Shown here: positions 17,078 through 24,621 of the stretch, piece after piece
Position numbering within the stretch: the first letter of the stretch is position 1
Layout of the letters: each line of letters opens with the position of its first letter
Assembly: GCF_900110225.1 (NCBI RefSeq)
Contig: NZ_FOCW01000001.1
Location: 186,001 to 250,000, forward strand
Length of the DNA stretch: 64,000 bases
Origin: Allobrachymonas denitrificans DSM 15123
GTDB lineage: Bacteria > Pseudomonadota > Gammaproteobacteria > Burkholderiales > Burkholderiaceae_C
Direction: 5' to 3'
The notes under the pieces: model-generated
Told to the model about the DNA's origin: nothing
The model's input: the letters and a program-made list of their open reading frames with translations, nothing else
The model's database searches: none
Translations under genes and position numbers: made by a program

Positions 17078-17754
17078 GCCGCGATCATAGTGCGATCGTG
17101 CTTTTCGCGCGCCGCTTCCAGCGGACAGACCAGCGGCACGAACTGGCGTGCATCGGTGTCATAGCCCCAGAGTGCGCCGCTGTGCAGATCGAAATACCAG
17201 CCATGCAGGGTCAGCAGGCCCTGTTCCACGCGTGCGGACACCCAGGGGTAGGACAGCAGGTTCTCCAGCGACACCAGCACCGCCGCGCGCTCGGCCAAGG
17301 CCTGCTGCCTTTCCGGCGACACGCCCGCATGGTGCGTGCAGACAAAGCGCCGCGCCGGCTCGGCAATGCGCAGCCAGCGTCCGAGCGCGCTGTCGGCCAG
17401 GGTGCTGCGCTGCATCAGCGCGCGGATGCCGCCGCAGCCGGAATGACCGAGCACGATCACGTGCTGCACTTCGAGGCTGAGCACGGCAAACTCCAGTGCT
17501 GCCGCCACGCTGGCATGTGGATTGTCCGGCTCGTTCGGCGGCACCAGATTGGCCACATTGCGCACGGTGAACACCTCGCCCGGCGCGGCGTCCATCAGCA
17601 TGGGCGGATGCACGCGCGAGTCGCAACAGCCAATCACCAGCGTGCTGGGATGCTGGCCATCGCGCAGGGTCTCGAACACGCCGCCTTCGGCACCGAAATG
17701 CTGGTGCTGGAAGCGCTTGAAGCCGTCAAGCAGGTGGTCGACCGTGTGTTTCAT
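17074..17754 (-). CDS. can: Beta-class carbonic anhydrase
   Basis: A 226-residue cytoplasmic zinc enzyme that hydrates CO2 to bicarbonate. The zinc and dyad residues are visible: C43-x-D45-S-R47 (GCCDSRVHP) and the H-x2-C of LGHSGCGG about 60 residues later. It sits between moaA (3 bp upstream) and narX (4-bp overlap). That position is unusual for a housekeeping carbonic anhydrase and suggests expression with nitrate-respiration genes. A second, unrelated gamma-class enzyme is encoded at 6335. Confidence 0.94.
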   Translation of the reverse strand: MKHTVDHLLDGFKRFQHQHFGAEGGVFETLRDGQHPSTLVIGCCDSRVHPPMLMDAAPGEVFTVRNVANLVPPNEPDNPHASVAAALEFAVLSLEVQHVIVLGHSGCGGIRALMQRSTLADSALGRWLRIAEPARRFVCTHHAGVSPERQQALAERAAVLVSLENLLSYPWVSARVEQGLLTLHGWYFDLHSGALWGYDTDARQFVPLVCPLEAAREKHDRTMIAA

Positions 17755-17757
17755 GGC

Positions 17758-18759
17758 TCAGCCTCCGGTCATCGACATGAAACGCACGATTTTTTCCGGC
17801 CGCGCCAGAAAATCATGCCGCTCGGGCTTGCGGGCAATGGCCTGGCGGATCGCCTGCTCCAGCTCGGCATCGCTGCAGCCGGCCCGCAGCAGCTGGCGCA
17901 GCTCCACCTTGTCCTCCTGACCGAGGCAGAGGTAGAGCGTGCCATCCACCGACAGGCGCACGCGGTTGCAGGTGTCGCAGAAGTGCTGCGACAGTGGCGT
18001 GATGAGACCGAGCGTGAAGCCGGTGCCCGGGCTGGTCCAGTAGCGGGCCGGGCCGCCGCCCATGGGCACGGTGCAGCGCACCAGGCCGAAGCGTTGTTGC
18101 AAGTCATCCAGCAGCGGCAGCAGCGGCACGCCTTGCGTGTTGCGCCCGTTTTCGCCCACCGGCATCGCCTCGATCAGGCGCAGCACGAAGCCGTGCTCCA
18201 TGCAGAAGGCCACCATGGGCTCGATGTCGTGCTCGTTCACACCCGCAATCGGCACCATGTTGATCTTGATGCGCTCGAAGCCGGCACGTTGCGCCGCGCG
18301 CAGGCCGTCCAGCACATGATCCAGGCAGTCGTTGCCGGTGATGTGCTGCACGCAGTCGTGGCGCAGCGAATCCAGGCTCACGTTCAGGCGCTGCACGCCG
18401 GCCGAGCGCAGCAGCATGGCCTGGCGACCCAGCTGCGTGCCATTGGTGGTGAGCGAGAGATCGTCGATGCCGGGCAGGGCGGCGATGCCGGCCGCCAGCA
18501 TGGGCAGGCCCTTGCGCAGCAGCGGTTCGCCACCGGTGAGGCGCACGCGGCGCGTGCCCATCCGGCTGAAGGCGGCTACCACGCGCGTGATCTCGTCCAG
18601 TGTCAGCCAGTGTTCCGGCTGCTCGAAACCGCGAAAGCGCCGTGGCATGCAGTAGCTGCAACGCAGATCGCAACGGTCAGTGACGGAGACGCGCAGATAG
18701 TCGACCGTGCGGCCAAACGGGTCGGAGAGGACGGGGGAGGCGTTGGCGGGAACTTCCAT
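17758..18759 (-). CDS. moaA: GTP 3',8-cyclase MoaA (first step of molybdopterin synthesis)
   Basis: MoaA is a radical-SAM enzyme that, with MoaC, turns GTP into cyclic pyranopterin monophosphate. The N-terminal radical-SAM cluster is C30-x3-C34-x2-C37 (CDLRCSYC); LTGGEPLLRKGL is the SAM-binding GGE motif. The second, C-terminal cluster is seen as CDTCNRVRLS plus a later Cys, and the required Gly-Gly terminus is present (MSMTGG). Length 333 is normal. It heads the moaA-can-narX-narL operon, linking cofactor synthesis to nitrate sensing. No clear Shine-Dalgarno precedes the ATG. Confidence 0.97.
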   Translation of the reverse strand: MEVPANASPVLSDPFGRTVDYLRVSVTDRCDLRCSYCMPRRFRGFEQPEHWLTLDEITRVVAAFSRMGTRRVRLTGGEPLLRKGLPMLAAGIAALPGIDDLSLTTNGTQLGRQAMLLRSAGVQRLNVSLDSLRHDCVQHITGNDCLDHVLDGLRAAQRAGFERIKINMVPIAGVNEHDIEPMVAFCMEHGFVLRLIEAMPVGENGRNTQGVPLLPLLDDLQQRFGLVRCTVPMGGGPARYWTSPGTGFTLGLITPLSQHFCDTCNRVRLSVDGTLYLCLGQEDKVELRQLLRAGCSDAELEQAIRQAIARKPERHDFLARPEKIVRFMSMTGG

Positions 18760-18765
18760 GTCCCG

Positions 18766-18794
18766 TTTATAGGGAACACGGGCGCGCTTGCCAC
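18766..18794 (-). promoter_or_regulatory. Possible promoter of the moaA-can-narXL operon
   Basis: Read on the minus strand, GTGGCA (18794-18789) and TATAAA (18771-18766) are spaced by 17 bp, resembling -35 and -10 boxes at 4/6 and 5/6. Transcription would then begin almost at the moaA ATG (18759), giving a leaderless or near-leaderless message, in keeping with the missing Shine-Dalgarno. Confidence 0.35.
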
Positions 18795-18832
18795 TTGGCG
18801 AGTGGGAGGAGGGGGCTAGTTACTTTGGCGGA

Positions 18833-19210
18833 TCAGCCGCGCTTCTTCGCCTGCTTGCGCGCCTGGTCGAAAGCCTCGCGCTGGCTGTCATGCGCCTCCC
18901 AGCGTTGCGCCACCTGATTGCAGACCAGGTCGCACAGGGCAAAGATGGACGGATCGGCCACGCTGTAGAACACGCTGTTGCCCCGGCTCTCGCGCGTGAC
19001 CAAGCCCTGCTGCGCCAGCAGCAGCAGATGGCGCGACACGTTGGCGGGGCTGGATTCGACCTTCTCCGCAATCTCGCCCACGCTGCACGGACCGGCCCGC
19101 AGCACATTCAGGATGCGCAGGCGGGTGGTTTCGGACAGGGTGCGGAAGTAGCTGGCAATGTGTTCCAGCGCTTGCGCGGGCAGATGCTGAAGCAATCCGT
19201 CGGATGTCAT
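18833..19210 (-). CDS. ArsR/SmtB-family repressor
   Basis: A 125-residue winged-helix repressor. Helix-turn-helix residues lie in SVGEIAEKVESSPANVSRHL, followed by the wing ESRGNSVFYSVA. Cysteines occur in GPCSV and in LCDLVC of the last helix and could bind a metal or act as a thiol switch; the classic ArsR ELCVCD motif is not present. It is divergent from the RND efflux operon and presumably represses it. The inducer cannot be told from sequence; the thioredoxin and DUF2892 genes in the target operon hint at a redox or sulfur signal (inference). Confidence 0.88.
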   Translation of the reverse strand: MTSDGLLQHLPAQALEHIASYFRTLSETTRLRILNVLRAGPCSVGEIAEKVESSPANVSRHLLLLAQQGLVTRESRGNSVFYSVADPSIFALCDLVCNQVAQRWEAHDSQREAFDQARKQAKKRG

Positions 19211-19254
19211 GCGGGCAGCTCACAATGGCGGTGGGAGAGTTGGCAGTGTACAAC

Positions 19255-19310
19255 TATTCAATTGATTGCGCAATTAAGAATTTGCGTATTCATACAAATA
19301 CGTATAATGT
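19255..19310 (+). promoter_or_regulatory. AT-rich promoter/operator of the RND efflux operon
   Basis: An AT-rich island between two GC-rich genes. A perfect -10 box TATAAT lies at 19303-19308, with only weak -35 candidates (TTTGCG at 19281 with 16-bp spacing). Short palindromes ATTGCGCAAT (19265-19274) and ATACGTAT (19298-19305, overlapping the -10) are suitable contacts for the divergent ArsR protein. Confidence 0.5.
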
Positions 19311-19398
19311 AAATTGTCATGCGTGGCGGATGCCGTGCTGCTGCGCAGGTGCCTGTGGTTTGCACCTGCCGGATCCCTGAACAAAAGGTGTGTTTCCC

Positions 19399-20490
19399 AT
19401 GAAGCCTCAATTCCTTCTGCGCCGCCTGGGCGGCTGGCTGGCCGTCGTGGCCTTGGGTGCCGGTGTCGGCCCTGTTGCACTGGCCGCCACCCTGCCGAGC
19501 GTGGCCGTGTCCGGCGCTGCGGACAGCAGCATGAGCAGCTACGAAGGCACGGTGGAATCGCTGCGCCAGACCACCATGGCTGCGCAGGTGCCCGGCGCCG
19601 TGGTCGAACTGCCGGTGCGTGCCGGCCAGCGTGTGAGCGCCGGCCAGCTGCTGCTGCGCATCGACGCCCGCGCTGCCAACCAGGCCGCCACTGCCAGCCA
19701 GGCCCAGATAGGCGCCGCCCGCGCCCAGCTGGATGTGGCAGCCAAGGATCTGGAGCGCAAGCGCCAGCTCGCCGCCAAGAACTACATCAGCAAGGCCGCG
19801 CTGGAGCAGGCCGAGGCCGGCTACCGCGCCGCCGCCGCCCAGGTCAACGCGCTGACGGCCGCTGCCGCTGCCGCCACCACGCAATCCGGCTTCTACGTCG
19901 TCAAGGCCCCGTATGCCGGCGTGATCTCGCAACTCTCCATCGAGCTGGGCGACATGGCCATGCCGGGCCGCCCGCTGCTCACCCTCTACGATCCCGCTTC
20001 CCTGCGCGTCACGGCTTCGGTGCCGTCCTCGGTCATCGGCCGTGTCGATCCTGCCAAGGCCCAGGTCGAGCTGCCGGATGCCGGCGGCAGCATGATTGGG
20101 CCGACGCGCGTCGAGGTGCTGCCTGCGGTTGATCCGCGTTCGCTCACGCAGGCACTGCGTGCCAATCTGCCGGCCGGTCTGGACCGCGCCGTGCCGGGCA
20201 TGTTCGCCCGCGTCTGGCTGCCGGTGCCGGCTGCGGCCGCAGCGGCGCAGGGCGCTTCCGCCCCCGCCGGTGGCTCTGCCATCCTGGGCCAGAACCTGCG
20301 CGTGCCGCTCAAGTCCATCGTGCGCCGCGGCGAGATGACGGGCCTCTACGTGCTCGACGCCAAGAACCGCCCGCTGCTGCGCCAGGTGCGCCTGGGCCGC
20401 ACCACGGGCGACCAGGTCGAGATCCTGTCCGGCCTGCAGGCGGGCGAGCGTGTGGTGACCCAGCCGCAGGCTGCGGCCCGCGTGCAGTAA
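19399..20490 (+). CDS. RND efflux periplasmic adaptor (membrane fusion protein)
   Basis: A 363-residue adaptor that links the inner-membrane RND pump to the outer-membrane channel. A signal peptide ends near ...VALAA. Then come the lipoyl half-motif (GAVVELPVRAGQRVSAGQLL), a coiled-coil hairpin rich in Ala, Gln and Lys, the second lipoyl half (VKAPYAGVISQLSIELGDMA) and beta-barrel domains. AAGGTG lies 9 nt before this ATG; an in-frame GTG three codons upstream abuts it and is less likely. First gene of the operon, 19 bp before the RND gene. Confidence 0.92.
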   Translation: MKPQFLLRRLGGWLAVVALGAGVGPVALAATLPSVAVSGAADSSMSSYEGTVESLRQTTMAAQVPGAVVELPVRAGQRVSAGQLLLRIDARAANQAATASQAQIGAARAQLDVAAKDLERKRQLAAKNYISKAALEQAEAGYRAAAAQVNALTAAAAAATTQSGFYVVKAPYAGVISQLSIELGDMAMPGRPLLTLYDPASLRVTASVPSSVIGRVDPAKAQVELPDAGGSMIGPTRVEVLPAVDPRSLTQALRANLPAGLDRAVPGMFARVWLPVPAAAAAAQGASAPAGGSAILGQNLRVPLKSIVRRGEMTGLYVLDAKNRPLLRQVRLGRTTGDQVEILSGLQAGERVVTQPQAAARVQ

Positions 20491-20509
20491 GCGCGGCTGA
20501 GAGGCAGGC

Positions 20510-23500
20510 ATGAGCGAACAGCACCGCACTCCCCCGACCGACACCGCCAGCGCCACGCGCATGGGCGTGTCCGGCCGCATTGCCGCGTTTTTCCAGTCGG
20601 CGCAGATCACGCCGCTGCTGGCGCTGGTGGCCTTTCTGCTCGGCGTGTTCGCCGTGCTGGTCACCCCGCGTGAGGAAGAACCGCAGATCGACGTCACCAT
20701 GGCCAACGTGATCGTGCCCTTCCCCGGCGCGGCCGTGAAGGACGTGGAATCGCTGGTGGCCACGCCAGCCGAGCAGGTGCTGTCGCAGATGACGGGCGTG
20801 GAACACGTGATGAGCGTGTCGCGTCCCGGCGTGGCGGTGCTGACGGTGCAGTTCAAGGTGGGCGTCAAGCGCAACGATGCGCTGGTGCGCCTGTATGACA
20901 CCGTGGGCGCCAACGCCGACTGGTTGCCGCCCGGCCTGGGCGTGCTCTCGCCCATCATCAAGCCCAAGGGCATCGACGACGTGCCCATCGTGGCACTCAC
21001 GCTCTACACCAAGCGCACCGATTCCGGGTCCTTCGATCTGGAGCGCGTGGCGCACAGCATCGAGGCCGACATCAAGCGTGTGCCCGGCACGCGCGAAGTC
21101 AGCACCATTGGCGGCCCCGGCCATGCCATCATGGTCGAGATCGACCCGGCACGCCTGTCTGCCGCCGGCCTCACCGTGCATGACCTGCGCAACGCCCTGC
21201 AATCCGCCAACTTCGGCCTGCCGCTGGGCGACCTGATCAGCGGGAACCAGGCGGTGGCGATCGAATCCGGCCCCTATCTGCGCAACGCCGACGATGTGGC
21301 CGAGCTGCTGGTGGGCGCACCGGGCGGCAAGCCCGTGTTCCTGAAGGACGTGGCCACCATCCGCGACGGCACGCCGCCGCCTGCGCGCTATGTCTGGTAC
21401 GGCGAGCCCGCCAAGGCCGGCGCAACTGCTGCCGAAGGGGCCGCCGCTCCTGCCCAGGGAGCCAGCGCTGCCGGTCCGACGGGTGTCGAATACCCCGCCG
21501 TCACCATCGCCGTCACCAAGAAGCCCGGCGAGAACGCCATCGACGTGGCCAATGCCGTGATGGAGCGCGTCGATCAGCTGCGCAACACCGTGATCCCGGC
21601 CGATGTCTACGTGGAAGAAACCCGCAACTACGGCGAAACCGCCAACGACAAGGCCACCAAGCTGATCCAGAAGCTGCTGTTCGCCACGCTGTCGGTGGTG
21701 GCGCTGGTGTTCATCGCGCTGGGTCGCCGCGAAGCCGCCATCGTGGGCACAGCCGTGGTGCTGACGCTCACCGCCACGCTGTTCGCCTCCTGGGCCTGGG
21801 GCTTCACGCTCAACCGTGTCTCGCTGTTCGCGCTGATCTTCTCCATCGGCATTCTGGTGGACGATGCCATCGTGGTGGTGGAGAACATCCACCGCCACCA
21901 GCAGCTCTATCCGGGCAAGTCCCTGCGCGAGATCATCCCCGGCGCGGTCGATGAAGTGGGTGGCCCCACCATTCTGGCCACCTTCACCGTGATTGCTGCG
22001 CTGCTGCCCATGGCCTTCGTGTCCGGCCTGATGGGCCCGTACATGAGCCCGATTCCGATCAACGCCAGCATGGGCATGCTGCTGTCGCTGGCGATTGCCT
22101 TCGTCGTCACGCCCTGGCTGGCGCGCCTGTGGATGAAGGCCACGCATACAGACGACCACGGCAAGGCCGCCGGCCATGGTCTGGCCGGCAAGCTCGATCC
22201 GCTGTTCCGCAAGGTGTTCAACCCGCTGCTGCATCCGCAGTCCGGCAAGCGCAACCGCCGCCTGCTGGGGCTGGGCGTGGCCGGCCTGATCGTGCTCTCC
22301 GTGCTGCTGCCGGTGGCCGGTCTGGTGGTGCTCAAAATGCTGCCCTTCGACAACAAGAGCGAATTCCAGGTGGTGGTGGACATGCCTGCCGGCACGCCGC
22401 TGGAAAAGACGGCTGCCGTCATGCATGAGCTGGGCGCGCATCTGGCCACCATCCCCGAGGTGAAGAACTACCAGGCCTATGCCGGTACCGCCTCGCCCAT
22501 CAACTTCAACGGTCTGGTGCGCCAGTACTACCTGCGCACCGCCAGCGAAATGGGCGACATTCAGGTCAACCTCGTCGATGCCAAACACCGCGACGACCAG
22601 AGCCATGTCATTGCCACGCGCGTGCGTCCCGGCCTGCAGGACATCGGCAAGCGCCACGGCGCCAACGTGAAAGTGGTGGAAGTGCCCCCGGGCCCGCCGG
22701 TGCTCTCGCCCATCGTGGCCGAAGTCTACGGACCCGAAGCCGAAGGCCGCCAGCAAGTGGTGAAGGCGCTGCGCAAAGTGTTCGCCAGCACGGCCAACGT
22801 GGTCGATGTGGACGACACTACCAGCGTGGCCGCACCCAAGGTGGAACTGATCGTGGACCGCCGCAAGGCCGCCCAGCTGGGCGTGCCGCAGCAGGCCATC
22901 GTCGCCACGCTGCGCACCGGCCTGTCGGGCGATGCCGCCACCTTCCTGCATGACCAGAGCCGCTACGCCGTTCCCACGCAGATCCAGTTGCCGGCCGAAG
23001 CCATGGGCAGCCTGGATGCGTTGCTGCAGCTGTCCGTGCGCACCGGCGCCGGCACCCTGGTGCCGATCCGCGAGCTGGTCACCGTGAGCGACAGCGTGCG
23101 CGAGCAGCCGTCCTTCCACAAGGACCTGCTGCCGGTCAGCTTCGTCATGGGCGACATGGCCGGCGAGGTGGACAGCCCGCTCTACGGCATGTTCAAGATG
23201 CGCGGCGAGCTGGACAAGATCCAGACGCCCAACGGTGGCAAACTCGATGAATACTTCATCACCCAGCCGCAGGACCCGTACCGCAACTACGCCGTCAAGT
23301 GGGATGGCGAGTGGCAGATCACCTACGAAACCTTCCGCGACATGGGCGCGGCCTATGCCGTCGGCCTGATCCTGATCTACCTGCTGGTGGTGGCGCAGTT
23401 TGGCTCCTACCTGGTGCCGCTGATCATCATGGCGCCGATTCCGCTGACCATCATCGGCGTGATGCCGGGCCACGCGCTGCTCGGCGCGCAGTACACGGCC

Positions 23501-23902
23501 ACCAGCATGATCGGCATGATCGCGCTGGCCGGCATCATCGTGCGCAACTCCATCCTGCTGGTGGACTTCATCAACCTGCAGGTGAAGGAGGGCGTGCCCT
23601 TCGAGGAGGCCATCGTCAAGTCGGCCATCACGCGCGCCCAGCCCATCATGCTGACCGGCCTGGCCGCCATGATCGGTGCCTTCTTCATCCTCGATGACCC
23701 GATCTTCAACGGTCTGGCCATCTCCCTGATCTTCGGCATTTTCGTCTCCACCATCCTGACGCTGGTGGTGATTCCGATGCTGTATTACGTCGCCTACCGC
23801 AAGCAGTACAGCCAGCACGGCAACCCGCCGGAGGCTGGCAACCCGGTTGCCGTGGCTTCCCCACCTGCAGAGCCGGCAGCCGGCCCGGGCACCCCTGCCT
23901 GA
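20510..23902 (+). CDS. RND efflux pump permease (AcrB superfamily)
   Basis: A 1,130-residue inner-membrane proton/substrate antiporter with twelve helices and two large periplasmic loops, of the AcrB/HAE superfamily. The proton-relay pair in helix IV is present in GILVDDAIVVVENIHRH. An Ala/Gly-rich insertion (around residues 305-325) occurs in the first periplasmic part. Members export drugs, dyes or toxic metabolites; the substrate is unknown. A heavy-metal CusA-type role is less likely because the helix IV motif is the VDD form. Expression is probably controlled by the divergent ArsR protein. Confidence 0.93.
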   Translation: MSEQHRTPPTDTASATRMGVSGRIAAFFQSAQITPLLALVAFLLGVFAVLVTPREEEPQIDVTMANVIVPFPGAAVKDVESLVATPAEQVLSQMTGVEHVMSVSRPGVAVLTVQFKVGVKRNDALVRLYDTVGANADWLPPGLGVLSPIIKPKGIDDVPIVALTLYTKRTDSGSFDLERVAHSIEADIKRVPGTREVSTIGGPGHAIMVEIDPARLSAAGLTVHDLRNALQSANFGLPLGDLISGNQAVAIESGPYLRNADDVAELLVGAPGGKPVFLKDVATIRDGTPPPARYVWYGEPAKAGATAAEGAAAPAQGASAAGPTGVEYPAVTIAVTKKPGENAIDVANAVMERVDQLRNTVIPADVYVEETRNYGETANDKATKLIQKLLFATLSVVALVFIALGRREAAIVGTAVVLTLTATLFASWAWGFTLNRVSLFALIFSIGILVDDAIVVVENIHRHQQLYPGKSLREIIPGAVDEVGGPTILATFTVIAALLPMAFVSGLMGPYMSPIPINASMGMLLSLAIAFVVTPWLARLWMKATHTDDHGKAAGHGLAGKLDPLFRKVFNPLLHPQSGKRNRRLLGLGVAGLIVLSVLLPVAGLVVLKMLPFDNKSEFQVVVDMPAGTPLEKTAAVMHELGAHLATIPEVKNYQAYAGTASPINFNGLVRQYYLRTASEMGDIQVNLVDAKHRDDQSHVIATRVRPGLQDIGKRHGANVKVVEVPPGPPVLSPIVAEVYGPEAEGRQQVVKALRKVFASTANVVDVDDTTSVAAPKVELIVDRRKAAQLGVPQQAIVATLRTGLSGDAATFLHDQSRYAVPTQIQLPAEAMGSLDALLQLSVRTGAGTLVPIRELVTVSDSVREQPSFHKDLLPVSFVMGDMAGEVDSPLYGMFKMRGELDKIQTPNGGKLDEYFITQPQDPYRNYAVKWDGEWQITYETFRDMGAAYAVGLILIYLLVVAQFGSYLVPLIIMAPIPLTIIGVMPGHALLGAQYTATSMIGMIALAGIIVRNSILLVDFINLQVKEGVPFEEAIVKSAITRAQPIMLTGLAAMIGAFFILDDPIFNGLAISLIFGIFVSTILTLVVIPMLYYVAYRKQYSQHGNPPEAGNPVAVASPPAEPAAGPGTPA

Positions 23903-23945
23903 GCAGACCCGACCCCCTCGTTTTTTTCTTCAAGGAGCTTTTCTC

Positions 23946-24155
23946 ATGACATCCTGGCAACTCGTTCGCATGATCGGTGGTACCTTCATCCTGCTGTCCC
24001 TGGCACTGGGCGTTGAAGGCAGCCCCATCTTCCACAGCTCCAACTGGCTGTGGTTCACCGCCTTCGTCGGCGTCAACCTGCTGCAGAGCGGTTTCACCAA
24101 GTGGTGCCTGATGGAAACCATCATGCGCAAGCTGGGTGCCCGCGCCGGCAACTGA
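23946..24155 (+). CDS. DUF2892 inner-membrane protein (YgaP transmembrane-domain-like)
   Basis: A 69-residue protein with two hydrophobic segments separated by a short loop, matching the DUF2892 family, known as the membrane anchor of the rhodanese YgaP. Here the rhodanese part is absent. It carries one Cys in a KWCLME segment near the end of the second helix. AAGGAGC precedes the ATG. It lies 43 bp after the RND gene and 27 bp before trxC, so it is part of the efflux operon. Function unproven. Confidence 0.82.
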   Translation: MTSWQLVRMIGGTFILLSLALGVEGSPIFHSSNWLWFTAFVGVNLLQSGFTKWCLMETIMRKLGARAGN

Positions 24156-24182
24156 TAGACCCACTTCCGCAAGGAGTCCGCC

Positions 24183-24617
24183 ATGCAAATCGTCTGTGCA
24201 GCCTGCGGCGCGAAGAACCGCGTCGCCGAAACCGATCTGGACAAGGAAGTCAACTGCGGCCGCTGCAAGGCGGAGCTGTTGCCCCGTCATCCGGTGGCGC
24301 TCACCGATGGCAATTTCCAGGCCTTCGTGTCTGGCACCGAAATGCCGGTGGTGGTGGACTTCTGGGCGCCCTGGTGCGGCCCCTGCCGCATGATGGCGCC
24401 GCAGTTTGAACAGGCCGCAGCACGCATGCCGCGCGTGCGCTTCGCCAAGCTCGATACCGAGGCCAACCAGCGTACTGGTGCGGCCCTCGGCATTCGCAGC
24501 ATTCCCACGCTCGCCCTCTATGTGGGCGGCCGGGAGGTGGAGCGCATGAGCGGTGCCATGAGCGCGGCCGACCTGCAGCGCTGGATCGAGGGATCGCTGG
24601 CGCGGCACAAGGGATAA
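24183..24617 (+). CDS. trxC: Thioredoxin 2 (TrxC) with N-terminal zinc ribbon
   Basis: A 144-residue thioredoxin that reduces protein disulfides in the cytoplasm. The N-terminal zinc ribbon has two CxxC pairs (CAAC near residue 5 and CGRC near residue 25), the mark of TrxC. The thioredoxin fold follows with active site FWAPWCGPCRMM and the cis-proline in IRSIPTL. AAGGAG stands before the ATG. Known TrxC proteins respond to oxidative stress; here it sits inside an efflux operon. Confidence 0.95.
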   Translation: MQIVCAACGAKNRVAETDLDKEVNCGRCKAELLPRHPVALTDGNFQAFVSGTEMPVVVDFWAPWCGPCRMMAPQFEQAAARMPRVRFAKLDTEANQRTGAALGIRSIPTLALYVGGREVERMSGAMSAADLQRWIEGSLARHKG

Positions 24618-24621
24618 ATTC

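Noticed and set aside
19262-19275. FNR-type site TTGAT-N4-ATCAA in the arsR/RND gap
   Set aside because: The left half TTGAT is present, but the right half reads CAATT; not a credible FNR dyad.
20309-23818. A very long open frame (over 1,100 codons) antisense to the RND permease
   Set aside because: It is the mirror of a GC-rich, strongly codon-biased gene; its translation is His/Gln/Gly/Ala-rich, lacks domains and has no ribosome-binding site.
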